Origin: CAVSLM01 sp963728895
GTDB lineage: Bacteria; Pseudomonadota; Gammaproteobacteria; JBBQDK01
Length of the DNA stretch: 64,000 nucleotides
Direction of reading: 5' to 3'
Assembly (NCBI GenBank): GCA_963728895.1
Contig: CAVSLM010000007.1
Coordinates: 248,001-312,000, forward strand
Numbering within the stretch: the first letter of the stretch is position 1; every line of letters begins with the position of its first letter. Below the pieces are notes generated by a model. The model was not told the DNA's origin. It was given only the letters and a program-made list of their open reading frames with translations, and made no database searches. The translations under genes were made by a program, and so were the position numbers. Positions 20,720-28,844 of this stretch are shown piece by piece.

Positions 20720-21879
20720 TCCAGGATTTCTCTGAGTGCGAATACTACGGCGTCCTGTTGCTCGTCGGTCAGGCTGCTGAACATGGGAAGGGTGACAGCC
20801 CCTTCATAGTATTCCTCGGCGCTCGGGAAATCGCCACACTTGAATCCCAGCCGTCGGTAGTACGGCTGGGTATGCACGGGGATGTAATGCACGTTCGCGC
20901 CAATCCCACGTTCGCTCAGATGATCGAAAACGCGCCGACGCGAAACGGATGCCCGCTGACGATCGACGGACACGACGAACAGGTGGTAGGACGAGTGGCA
21001 GTCCGGATGCTCCCATTGCATACGAAGCGGCAAGCCATTCAGCGCCTCCCGATAGCGCTTAGCGACTTCGTTGCGCCGCTGCACAAACGTATCCAGGCGG
21101 ATAAGCTGGTTTTCTCCCAGAGCAGCCTGAATATCAGTCATGCGGTAGTTGAACCCGAGCTCGATCTGCTCGTAGTACCACGCGCCCGGAGGAGTTCTCT
21201 CCATCCGCCCCGTGTCACGCGTAATCCCGTGAGTTCTCAGCCGCGCCACCTTTTTCGCCAGACCGGCGGCATTCGTCAGCACCATACCACCCTCGCCCGT
21301 GGTGATCATCTTGACGGGATGGAAGCTAAGCACAGCCGCGTCGGAGTACTCGCATGCCCCCACAGGCCGCCCGCAATAACTTGCGCCGAGCGCATGGCTG
21401 GCATCCTCTATGACCATGATGCCGTAGCGATGCGCCAGATCCGCAATCCCGCGCATCTCGCACGACTGACCGGCGAAGTGCACGGGCACAATCACCTTCG
21501 GCAGCACACCTCTCCTGTCGGCGTCTCCGAGCCTGCGTTCCAATTCGGTCACGCTCATGTTGAACGTGCGTGGGTCGATGTCCACGAAACCCACTTCGGC
21601 CCTGCAGTATAGAGCGCAGTTGGCCGACGCAACGAATGTGATAGGAGAGGTCCATAGCCGGTCGCCCGGGCCAAGGCCAGCTGCCATGCACGCGAGATGC
21701 AGGGCGGCAGTGCCGCTGCTCACGGCGACCGCATGCGCAACATTGCACCGGAGCGCCATTGCCTGCTCGAAAGACGGCACGGCGGGACCCTGGGTGATCC
21801 ACTCCGAACGCAGCGCCCGAACTACGGCCGCGATATCCTCCTCGCTGATGTCCTGATGGCCGTAGGGTATGCTGTTCAT
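20716..21879 (-). CDS. pseC: UDP-4-amino-4,6-dideoxy-N-acetyl-L-altrosamine transaminase
   Basis: An intact 387-residue DegT/DnrJ/EryC1 aminotransferase, starting MNSIPYGHQDISEEDIAAVV. VSSGTAALHLACMAAG binds the PLP phosphate. VIEDASHALGASYCGRPVG contains the conserved Asp, and FHPVKMITTGEGGMV the PLP lysine. EQIELGFNYRMTDIQAALG is the usual family block. PseC transfers an amino group to C4 of the keto sugar made by PseB, the second step to pseudaminic acid. Its start overlaps the stop of pseB (ATGA), and its own stop overlaps the reductase start, so the three are coupled. Confidence 0.9.
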   Translation of the reverse strand: MNSIPYGHQDISEEDIAAVVRALRSEWITQGPAVPSFEQAMALRCNVAHAVAVSSGTAALHLACMAAGLGPGDRLWTSPITFVASANCALYCRAEVGFVDIDPRTFNMSVTELERRLGDADRRGVLPKVIVPVHFAGQSCEMRGIADLAHRYGIMVIEDASHALGASYCGRPVGACEYSDAAVLSFHPVKMITTGEGGMVLTNAAGLAKKVARLRTHGITRDTGRMERTPPGAWYYEQIELGFNYRMTDIQAALGENQLIRLDTFVQRRNEVAKRYREALNGLPLRMQWEHPDCHSSYHLFVVSVDRQRASVSRRRVFDHLSERGIGANVHYIPVHTQPYYRRLGFKCGDFPSAEEYYEGAVTLPMFSSLTDEQQDAVVFALREILE

Positions 21880-22865
21880 CCGCCGTTCATCTCGCGCAGT
21901 TCTTCGATCCCGAGAAAGCGTGGATTTGTGCCGGAATTGTATTCAAAACCCTCCGTAACGGGCGTTCCCGATTCCCCTTCGGCGTTCATGTCATAGCTGA
22001 TCTCGTGATAGAAAGTGATGCTCGGACGGATAACGTAATGATCCACAAACTCCACCGTCAGGTGGGAATCGTCCGCCGGACACATTACCTCGTGAAGCTT
22101 TTCCCCCGGCCTGATTCCGATGATCCTGGTCGGAATTCCGGACGCCATAGATTCCACCAGATCCAGTATCTTCATCGAAGGTATCCGGGGCACGAAGATC
22201 TCCCCTCCCTTCATACGCCTGAAACTACTCAGAACGAAGTCCACTCCCTGCTCAAGCGTGATCCAGAAGCGAGTCATCCGCGGATCCGTGATCGGCAGCT
22301 CGCGTGCGCCTTCGGCGAGCAGCTTCTTGAATAGTGGGACGACTGATCCGCGCGATCCCACAACGTTCCCGTAGCGGACCACCGAGAAATGCGTATGCTG
22401 CTCGCCGACGATGTTGTTGGCGGCCACGAAGAGCTTGTCCGATGCGAGCTTGCTCGCGCCGTATAGGTTCACGGGGTTGGCCGCCTTATCCGTGGACAGC
22501 GCGATCACCTTCTCCACGCCGTTGTGGATGGCGGCGGCAATCACGTTCTCGGCTCCGTGCACATTAGTCTTAATACACTCCATAGGGTTGTACTCGGCGG
22601 CTGGCACCTGCTTAAGCGCCGCAGCATGCACCACGAAGTCGACTCCTCGCATCGCCTGCTGCAGGCGCGAAAGGTCGCGCACGTCGCCGATGAAATAGCG
22701 CATCTCATTGGACTCTATCTGCTGTTGCATCTCGAACTGCTTCAACTCGTCCCTTGAAAATACCACTACCCTGCGGGGGCGAAATCGCTTCAGCACTGTC
22801 TGGATAAACATGCGTCCGAAGGATCCGGTACCACCCGTGACGAGTATCGATTTACCGTTCAACAT
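21876..22865 (-). CDS. pseB: UDP-N-acetylglucosamine 4,6-dehydratase (inverting)
   Basis: An intact 329-residue SDR-superfamily enzyme beginning MLNGKSILVTGGTGSFGRMF, with the GGTGSFG cofactor loop. YGASKLASDKLF holds the Y-x3-K pair, and VVRYGNVVGSRGSVVPLF is characteristic of PseB/FlaA1-type inverting dehydratases rather than WbpM-type membrane proteins. It lacks membrane helices and matches the usual PseB length. It commits UDP-GlcNAc to the Pse pathway by 4,6-dehydration with C5 inversion. It is the first Pse gene in transcription order, so a promoter for the cassette may lie upstream at 22.87-22.96 kb, but I see no convincing -35/-10 pair there. Confidence 0.9.
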   Translation of the reverse strand: MLNGKSILVTGGTGSFGRMFIQTVLKRFRPRRVVVFSRDELKQFEMQQQIESNEMRYFIGDVRDLSRLQQAMRGVDFVVHAAALKQVPAAEYNPMECIKTNVHGAENVIAAAIHNGVEKVIALSTDKAANPVNLYGASKLASDKLFVAANNIVGEQHTHFSVVRYGNVVGSRGSVVPLFKKLLAEGARELPITDPRMTRFWITLEQGVDFVLSSFRRMKGGEIFVPRIPSMKILDLVESMASGIPTRIIGIRPGEKLHEVMCPADDSHLTVEFVDHYVIRPSITFYHEISYDMNAEGESGTPVTEGFEYNSGTNPRFLGIEELREMNGG

Positions 22866-22959
22866 TTGTGATTACGCTTATCTTTGTCATGCGATACGAG
22901 AGACCTAAACCATATTCTATGCTTCTTCAGTGCCGGCACAGCTCTTTCGGTAGGTCCGG

Positions 22960-23829
22960 TCACATGCGAGGACCATCGGGGGATTCATGTCCAACCTTCC
23001 GTCGGGGAAGAAAGCGCCAGTGGCACCAACCGAACGCGGAAATGCCCCCTACGATGGCGCCGCACAGTGCGGCGTCCAAGAGTATAAGCACCGGTCTCGG
23101 AGCGACGAAATTTTTCGAAATCTGAATGCTTCCGACGATTGTAGTCGGATACGTCCGTTCCGGTGCGAGCCGCTCGAGCAGCGACGAATGCTGCTGCTGC
23201 AGCGCCTGTATCTGCTGCTGGTTCTGCGCCAGGAGGACGGACGTCACGATCGCCTGGTCAAGAGAATGGTCGTCGGCTTCGCGAATATTTTTCAAGATTG
23301 CGCGTAGTCTTTCCCCTTCGGCCGCCAATGCCGTCTGGGCGCCGGCGACGTGCTTGAGCTCGCCCTGCAGTCGCGTGATCGTCGGGGCTACCATCTCGGC
23401 GTGATCGCGTCGAAGGTCTTCGACGATTGCCATCAACAGCTCCCGTGCCCTAGCCGGCGAAAAAGCGCGCAGGCTTATCTGAATAAAGTCGGCACTGGAA
23501 AGCGGCTCCACCAGCAGACTCGTCCTCAGCAGCTCGGCATCGGGTCCGTCGTCCTGAAGCCCCACGCGCTTTAACACCTTCTGCTGGAAGTCCGCAAGCT
23601 GGAGTCGGAAGGAGGCACGTGCAGCGGGTTCAACTGGGTCACCCCACTGGCCTACCGCGCCGGCCTTGCCCACCTGTGCCAATCGAACGATGGCGGAAGA
23701 CTCCCATTGTCTTGGATAGACGTGCAGCACGACAAACGCGACTAGAACGAAGATTGCGGTGACGGAGATGATAAACCATCCGTGTTCCCACAGGACACTG
23801 AAAGAGAAAGCTTGATTCTCAACTTCCAT
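22960..23829 (-). CDS. Wzz-like chain-length determinant / polysaccharide co-polymerase
   Basis: I start at ATG 23829 (MEVENQAFSFSVLWEHGWF); an in-frame extension to 23877 is possible. One membrane helix follows near residues 17-37, with a typical short cytoplasmic N terminus. A periplasmic coiled-coil-rich region covers residues about 60-245, including long Gln/Leu heptads around QQQIQALQQQ. A proline-preceded second helix (VLILLDAALCGAIVGGISAF) and a basic C terminus end the protein. This is the PCP-1/Wzz topology that controls O-antigen chain length together with Wzy. The length, 289 residues, is on the short side. Sequence identity to named Wzz proteins cannot be judged here. Confidence 0.75.
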   Translation of the reverse strand: MEVENQAFSFSVLWEHGWFIISVTAIFVLVAFVVLHVYPRQWESSAIVRLAQVGKAGAVGQWGDPVEPAARASFRLQLADFQQKVLKRVGLQDDGPDAELLRTSLLVEPLSSADFIQISLRAFSPARARELLMAIVEDLRRDHAEMVAPTITRLQGELKHVAGAQTALAAEGERLRAILKNIREADDHSLDQAIVTSVLLAQNQQQIQALQQQHSSLLERLAPERTYPTTIVGSIQISKNFVAPRPVLILLDAALCGAIVGGISAFGWCHWRFLPRRKVGHESPDGPRM

Positions 23830-23940
23830 GCGCAGCCTTGCATTCTCAGAGATGCTTTTCGTCGACACGCCGAGCAACCCGTCAGGGACTCACACTCGCT
23901 GCTGCGGTGGAAGAAAGCGGCTCGCGCCGGTCCAAAATAC

Positions 23941-24954
23941 TTACCCAGCAATCCGATGGAACGACTTGTACCAATCCACGAATTCAGAAACGCCCTTCTC
24001 GATCGAGGTTGCAGGGCGAAATTCGACCGCCCGCTCCAGCTCCGCGGTGTCCGCATACGTGGCAGGCACGTCCCCCGGCTGCATCGGCAACAGGTCCAGC
24101 TTCGCCTTGCGACCCAGGCACTGCTCGAGCACTTGGATGTAGCGCATCAACTCGACGGGTTGATTGTTGCCGATGTTGTACACGCGGTAGGGAGCATAGC
24201 TGCCGGCGGGGTCGGGTTGCTCGCCGCTCCAGGCCGGATCGGGCGCGGCGGGGCGGTCGATCACCCGGATCACCCCTTCCACGATGTCGTCGATGTAGGT
24301 GAAATCGCGGATCATCCTTCCCTGGTTGAACACCGGGATCGGGGTTCCTTCCAGGATGCCCCTGGTGAACTTGAACAACGCCATGTCCGGGCGACCCCAG
24401 GGACCGTAGACGGTGAAGAACCGCAGTCCCGTGCAGGGCAGCCGGTAGAGATGGGCATAGCTGTGCGCCATCAGCTCGTTGGCCTTCTTGGTGGCGGCAT
24501 ACAGCGAAACCGGGTGATCGACATTGTCGTGTTCGGAGAACGGCAACCGCGAGTTGGCGCCGTACACCGAGCTGGACGAGGCAAATACCAGGTGGCCCAC
24601 CTTGCCGTGCCGGCATCCCTCAAGCATGTTCCCGAAGCCGACCAGATTGGCATCGACATAGGCATAGGGATTTTCGATTGAATAGCGCACACCCGCCTGG
24701 GCCGCGAGATGCATCACGGCATCGAAGCGGTATCGCGCGAAAAGCTCCGCCATGCCGGCACGGTCGGCCACATCCAGCTTGTGGAACGCGAAGCGCGGGT
24801 GGTCCGAGAAGCGCGCCAGTCGCGCTTCCTTGAGCGCGACGTCGTAGTAGTCGTTCATGTTGTCGACGCCGACCACGCTGTCGCCGCGCTCCAGCAGCCG
24901 GATGGCCAGCGTCGAACCGATGAATCCGGCGGCGCCGGTGATCATTACCTGCAC
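23941..24954 (-). CDS. NAD-dependent UDP-uronate 4-epimerase (LspL-like)
   Basis: An intact 337-residue short-chain dehydrogenase: MQVMITGAAGFIGSTLAIRL with the GxxGxxG loop, GVDNMNDYYDVALKEARL (a stretch typical of UDP-glucuronate 4-epimerases), SSSSVYGANSRLPF, and YAATKKANELMAHSYAHLY with the Y-x3-K catalytic pair. Family members interconvert UDP-GlcA and UDP-GalA. Relatives next to TviB/WbpO-type dehydrogenases may work on the N-acetylated uronic acids. The gene sits one base from the dehydrogenase stop, so the pair probably supplies one amino-uronic acid donor. The exact substrate is open. Confidence 0.8.
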   Translation of the reverse strand: MQVMITGAAGFIGSTLAIRLLERGDSVVGVDNMNDYYDVALKEARLARFSDHPRFAFHKLDVADRAGMAELFARYRFDAVMHLAAQAGVRYSIENPYAYVDANLVGFGNMLEGCRHGKVGHLVFASSSSVYGANSRLPFSEHDNVDHPVSLYAATKKANELMAHSYAHLYRLPCTGLRFFTVYGPWGRPDMALFKFTRGILEGTPIPVFNQGRMIRDFTYIDDIVEGVIRVIDRPAAPDPAWSGEQPDPAGSYAPYRVYNIGNNQPVELMRYIQVLEQCLGRKAKLDLLPMQPGDVPATYADTAELERAVEFRPATSIEKGVSEFVDWYKSFHRIAG

Positions 24955-24955
24955 G

Positions 24956-26236
24956 TCACAGCCTCCACACCGATATGCCCTGGCGGCGCAGCAGGGCGGG
25001 GTCGAGCGCGGATTTCACGTCGATCAGGCACGCGCCGGGCTCGAGCTTCTCCAGGAATTGACCGGTGTCTTTCGCCAGGAAGGCATCGTGGGCAACGGCC
25101 AACACCAAAGCCTCGGCCCGGGGGAGCGCCTCCCATTCCACCAGCTCGATGCCGTAGCCGCGGCGCGCCTCCCGGGGATCCGCGACCGGGTCGTGCACGC
25201 TCACCTGCACGCCGTAGGTCTTGAGCTCGTCGATGACGTCGACCACGCGCGAGTTGCGACAGTCGGCGCAATTCTCCTTGAAGGTCAGGCCCAGCACCAA
25301 TACCCGGGAACCTTTGATGCAGCTGCCGCCGTCGATCATGCGCTTGATGGTCTGTTCGGCGATGAACTTGCCCATGCCGTCGTTGATGCGCCGCCCCGCG
25401 AGGATCACCTGGGGGTGATAGCCGAGCATTTCGGCCTTGTGGGTGAGATAGTAGGGATCGACGCCAATGCAGTGTCCACCCACCAGGCCCGGCCGGAACG
25501 GCAGGAAGTTCCACTTGGTGCCGGCCGCGCGCAGCACCTCGAGCGTGTCGATGCCCAGACGCTCGAAGATGATCGCCAGCTCGTTCATCAGTGCGATGTT
25601 GAGATCGCGTTGGGTGTTCTCGATCACCTTCGCCGCTTCCGCCACCTTGATGCTGGCGACCGGATAGATGCCGGCCTGCACCACCGAGCCATAGAGTTGC
25701 GCCACCCGCTCCAGCGTGGCCTCATCGTCCCCGGCAACCACTTTCACGATGCTCTCCAGGCGATGCTCGCGATCACCGGGATTGATGCGCTCCGGCGAAT
25801 AGCCGACGTGGAAGTCGCGCTTCCACTTCATGCCCGAGGCATGTTCCAGCAAGGGCACGCATTCCTCTTCGGTGGCGCCGGGATAGACGGTCGACTCGTA
25901 GACCACCACCGCGCCGCGCTTGAGGTTCGCTCCGACGATGCGGCTCGCCTCGCGCAGGGGTCCGAAGTCCGGGCGGCGCGCGGCGTTGACCGGCGTGGGA
26001 ACGGCAACGATCACGCAGTCGGCCGCGCGCAGGGCGCTCGGGTCGGTGGTGACCTGCAGGTGCGCGGCGCCACGCAGCTCCCCTTCCGAGACCTCTCCCG
26101 TCGGATCGCAGTGGCGCGCGTAGCTTGCCACCTTCTCGTGATTGAGATCGAAGCCGATGGTCGCGTGCTCGCGGCCGAAGGCCACCGCCAGGGGCAGTCC
26201 GACATAGCCCAAGCCTACGATCGCGACGGTCTCCAA
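24956..26236 (-). CDS. tviB: UDP-N-acetylhexosamine 6-dehydrogenase (TviB/WbpO type)
   Basis: A 426-residue nucleotide-sugar dehydrogenase. LETVAIVGLGYVGLPLAVAF is the Rossmann loop and YESTVYPGATEEECVP the family block. VGYSPERINPGD and LVGGHCIGVDPYYLTHKAE follow, the latter with the catalytic Cys. The C-terminal UDP-binding domain has LGLTFKENCADCRNSRV. The motifs fit UDP-GlcNAc/GalNAc 6-dehydrogenases (TviB, WbpO, WbpA) better than UDP-glucose dehydrogenase. I choose TTG 26236 as start because a strong GGAGGA site lies six bases upstream and the Rossmann fold begins there; an in-frame GTG 11 codons upstream lacks such a site. It makes a UDP-N-acetylhexosaminuronic acid with NAD. Confidence 0.8.
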   Translation of the reverse strand: METVAIVGLGYVGLPLAVAFGREHATIGFDLNHEKVASYARHCDPTGEVSEGELRGAAHLQVTTDPSALRAADCVIVAVPTPVNAARRPDFGPLREASRIVGANLKRGAVVVYESTVYPGATEEECVPLLEHASGMKWKRDFHVGYSPERINPGDREHRLESIVKVVAGDDEATLERVAQLYGSVVQAGIYPVASIKVAEAAKVIENTQRDLNIALMNELAIIFERLGIDTLEVLRAAGTKWNFLPFRPGLVGGHCIGVDPYYLTHKAEMLGYHPQVILAGRRINDGMGKFIAEQTIKRMIDGGSCIKGSRVLVLGLTFKENCADCRNSRVVDVIDELKTYGVQVSVHDPVADPREARRGYGIELVEWEALPRAEALVLAVAHDAFLAKDTGQFLEKLEPGACLIDVKSALDPALLRRQGISVWRL

Positions 26237-26242
26237 ACCCGT

Positions 26243-26248
26243 TCCTCC
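26243..26248 (-). promoter_or_regulatory. Shine-Dalgarno site that sets the TTG start of the dehydrogenase
   Basis: On the minus strand GGAGGA is followed by six bases and then TTG (26236). This is the best ribosome site in the area and supports the rare TTG start over the upstream in-frame GTG. The rest of the 250-base gap up to manC (26237-26488) holds only G+C-rich sequence without a recognisable gene. Confidence 0.6.
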
Positions 26249-26488
26249 GCTGAGTCGGTCAGGGCACACCGGCCCCTACAGAAATCGCACGCCCCGGCCA
26301 CACCCGCGTCCGGCCGTCATGCCGGGCATGTGCCGTGGGAGCTCCTCGCACGCAGCGCGCTGCCCGGTGCGTGTCCCCCGTGGGGCAGCGCGGGACACAA
26401 GCCGCTTCGCCCCGCGAGCCGGGCACCGGCAGGTCCGGGAGTGGGATGCAACGACGGGAACGGCGACGGCTTTCGAAGCTTGCGGCGC

Positions 26489-27928
26489 TCAGTCCGGAGC
26501 GCATCGATCATAGACGTCCGCGAAGCGGATGATGTCGTCTTCGCCAAGGTAACTGCCGGACTGTACCTCGACAATTTCCAGCGGGATCGAACCGGGATTT
26601 TCCAGACGATGTTTGGCGCCGCACGGGATGTACGTGGATTGGTTCTCGTAGAGGATGAAGACCTCGTCCTCGCGCGTCACCCGCGCGGTTCCCTTGACCA
26701 CGATCCAATGCTCGGCGCGGTGGTGGTGCATCTGCAGCGACAGCGATGCACCCGGGTTCACCGAGAGGCGCTTGACCTGGTAACGCGAGCCGGCGTCGAT
26801 GCCCTCGTAGGCACCCCAGGGCCGATATACCTTGCGGTGGAACTTGTACTCGTCGCGCTTCAGCCGCTTGAGCTGTTCCACGATTTCCTTGACCTCCTGC
26901 GCGCGGCCCTTGTGGGCCACCAGCACCGCGTCGGCCGTCTCCACGACGATGAGGTTATCCACGCCGACGGCACCGATGAAGCGGTGCTGGCCGAGCAGCA
27001 GCGAATTGCGCGTGTCGTGCGCATAGACATCGCCCCGGATCACGTTGCCCTGCGCGTCGGCCGTATGCGCGGCGGACAATGAAGACCAGGTCCCGACGTC
27101 CGACCATCCGGCATCCAGCGGTACCACGCAGGCGTGATCGGTCTTCTCCATGACCGCGTAGTCGATGGAATCGCTGGGGCAGGCCTCGAACGCTTCGCGT
27201 GCCACCCGCAGGAAGTCGCCGTCGCGCCGGCCGTCCTGATAGGCGTGCTGGCAGGCGGCGACGATGTCGGGACGAAAGCGCTGCAGCTCGTCGAGCCAGC
27301 GCGAGGCGAGCATCATGAAGATGCCGCTGTTCCAGAGGTATTCCCCGGAGGCGAGATAGGCCGCTGCCGTTTCGGCATCGGGCTTTTCGACGAACTTCGC
27401 AACCCCGTACCACTGCGCGTCCGAGCCGTTGGACTGGCCTTCGGGCGCCCCCTTGCGGATGTAGCCATAGCCGGTTTCGGGGCTGACCGGCAGGGTCCCG
27501 AAAGTCACCAGCCGCCCGGCGGCAGCGAGCAGCGCGCCGTGCTGCACGGCGTTGTGAAACGCCGCGAGGTCGCGGATGATATGATCCGCCGGCATGGCGA
27601 GCAGCACGGCATCGGCATCCTGGTCGAGGGCGTATAGCGCAGCGACGGTGAGTGCAGGGGCCGTGTTGCGGCCGGTCGGCTCCAGAATGATGCTCGAGCA
27701 GCTCTTGCCGATCTGGCGGATCTGCTCGGCGATCAGAAAGCGGTGCTCCTCGTTGCAGACGAAAATCGGCGACGCCACATCGGGCAAACCGTCCATGCGA
27801 CACACTGTGTCCTGCAGCAGGCTGCGTTCGGCAAGCAGCGGCAGCAAGGGCTTCGGATAGTGCTCGCGGGACAGCGGCCAGAGTCGCGTACCGGAACCAC
27901 CGGAAAGAATGACCGGATGTATTGTCAC
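26489..27928 (-). CDS. manC: Mannose-1-phosphate guanylyltransferase / mannose-6-phosphate isomerase
   Basis: A 479-residue bifunctional enzyme of the AlgA/CpsB/WbpW type. GTG 27928 begins VTIHPVILSGGSGTRLWP, the nucleotidyltransferase signature. VEKPDAETAAAYLASGEYLW and YAVMEKTDHACVVP are core GMP-transfer blocks. The C-terminal cupin (SLQMHHHRAEHWIVVKG) is the phosphomannose isomerase half with its metal-binding histidines. It makes GDP-mannose, so the polysaccharide should contain mannose or a GDP-mannose-derived sugar. No manB or gmd is visible in this window. It is the first polysaccharide gene downstream of comEA. Confidence 0.9.
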   Translation of the reverse strand: MTIHPVILSGGSGTRLWPLSREHYPKPLLPLLAERSLLQDTVCRMDGLPDVASPIFVCNEEHRFLIAEQIRQIGKSCSSIILEPTGRNTAPALTVAALYALDQDADAVLLAMPADHIIRDLAAFHNAVQHGALLAAAGRLVTFGTLPVSPETGYGYIRKGAPEGQSNGSDAQWYGVAKFVEKPDAETAAAYLASGEYLWNSGIFMMLASRWLDELQRFRPDIVAACQHAYQDGRRDGDFLRVAREAFEACPSDSIDYAVMEKTDHACVVPLDAGWSDVGTWSSLSAAHTADAQGNVIRGDVYAHDTRNSLLLGQHRFIGAVGVDNLIVVETADAVLVAHKGRAQEVKEIVEQLKRLKRDEYKFHRKVYRPWGAYEGIDAGSRYQVKRLSVNPGASLSLQMHHHRAEHWIVVKGTARVTREDEVFILYENQSTYIPCGAKHRLENPGSIPLEIVEVQSGSYLGEDDIIRFADVYDRCAPD

Positions 27929-27965
27929 GTGATGCCTGCTGCTGGTGTCCTCCCAACCAGCGCGG

Positions 27966-27971
27966 ATCATA
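27966..27971 (-). promoter_or_regulatory. Candidate -10 box upstream of manC
   Basis: TATGAT on the minus strand about 38 bases before the manC GTG. The -35 position has no good match, so the call is weak. It lies in the comEA-manC gap, where a promoter for the polysaccharide operon would be expected. Confidence 0.3.
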
Positions 27972-28086
27972 CCGGGTTCTGGACCCCTGCGCCACAGGCC
28001 ACCGCTGCAGACGGCGGCGCACTGCACGGCACGCTGCGGAGCGAAGGCCGCCGCAGCGGCCCTCGCAATGCGCAGCGCAGCCCTGC

Positions 28087-28371
28087 TCAGCGTGCAGGTG
28101 CTTTGCGCGTGCCGATGCTGACGCGATCTCGGTTCTGCTCGACGGTGCTGGCGCCGATGCCCTTCACCGACGTCAACTCATCGACCGACTTGAACGGACC
28201 GTGCTTCTTGCGGTAGGCGACGATGGCCTCGGCTTTGTGCGGACCGATGCCCTGCAGCGCCGTCGCCAGTGTGCCGGCGTCGGCGCTGTTGATGTCCACG
28301 CCTGCGGCGTGGACAAGTACCGGTGCGCCGAGCAGGCAGGTGAGGAACAGGATGTTGCGTAAAGTGCGCAT
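28087..28371 (-). CDS. ComEA-like helix-hairpin-helix protein
   Basis: A 94-residue protein starting at ATG 28371 with a signal peptide (MRTLRNILFLTCLLGAPVLV, cleavage after HAA). One HhH2 unit follows: DINSADAGTLATALQGIGPH, KAEAIVAYRKKHGPFKS and ELTSVKGIGASTVEQNRDRV. The two glycine hairpins (GIGPH, GIGAS) are the DNA-binding signature. It has the size of the short gammaproteobacterial ComEA-like proteins that bind DNA in the periplasm during natural uptake. Its place next to pyrF and lapB is common in the class. The longer in-frame start at 28500 is rejected because it removes the signal peptide. Confidence 0.85.
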   Translation of the reverse strand: MRTLRNILFLTCLLGAPVLVHAAGVDINSADAGTLATALQGIGPHKAEAIVAYRKKHGPFKSVDELTSVKGIGASTVEQNRDRVSIGTRKAPAR

Positions 28372-28477
28372 GCGTACCTCCGTGTACGTTGGTGTTGTGG
28401 GAGAGCGGCGGAGCTTTCCCGCTCCGCACCGGCAGCGCCCTTGCCCGGCGCGACCGGGAAGCAGCGCCTGCGCGGGA

Positions 28478-28844
28478 TCATAACAACTGCTGTTGGGCAC
28501 GCAATGCGCAGATTTCGGATTCTATTGTCAGCAAAACGCGCATTGGATCCGGCGCCGCCGTAACGGGGCGCCCAATCACCAGGTAATCGGAGCCCGCGCT
28601 CAGCGCCTGGGCCGCAGTCATTACGTGGCGCTGATCGTCGCCCTCCGCGCCCGCGGGGCGTATGCCGGGTGTGACCAGGACGAAGCCGCTCCCGTTCTGC
28701 CCGCGCAGCGCAGTCGCCTCATGTGCCGAACACACCACGCCGTCCAGACCTGCCGCGCGCGCCAGCCGCGCCAGGCGCGACGCGTTGTCCGCCGGTGTCC
28801 CGGCATCGGCAGGGCCACGATCACCGGGAGCCTGCAGCGCGTGG
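28478..28844 (-). pseudogene. pyrF: Orotidine-5'-phosphate decarboxylase with internal deletion
   Basis: ATG 28844 overlaps the lapB stop (ATGA) and gives MTTRCRLPVIVAL, the expected first strand of PyrF. The sequence then jumps, in another frame, to PADNASRLARLARAAGLDG, followed by an intact C-terminal half: VVCSAHEATAL, FVLVTPGIRP, DQRHVMTAAQALSAGSDYLV and IGRPVTAAPDP. About 120 codons are missing, compared with about 235-245 for the family. These include the D-x-K-x-x-D-I-P-N-T catalytic segment. The C-terminal half carries the phosphate-gripping loop and looks unaltered. As read it cannot be an active decarboxylase. Misassembly is a real alternative because this step is needed for pyrimidine synthesis. 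Confidence 0.75.

Noticed and set aside
24857..27082. 741-codon plus-strand open frame opposite tviB and manC
   Set aside because: A G+C-rich antisense shadow; the minus strand carries complete enzyme motifs in both genes.
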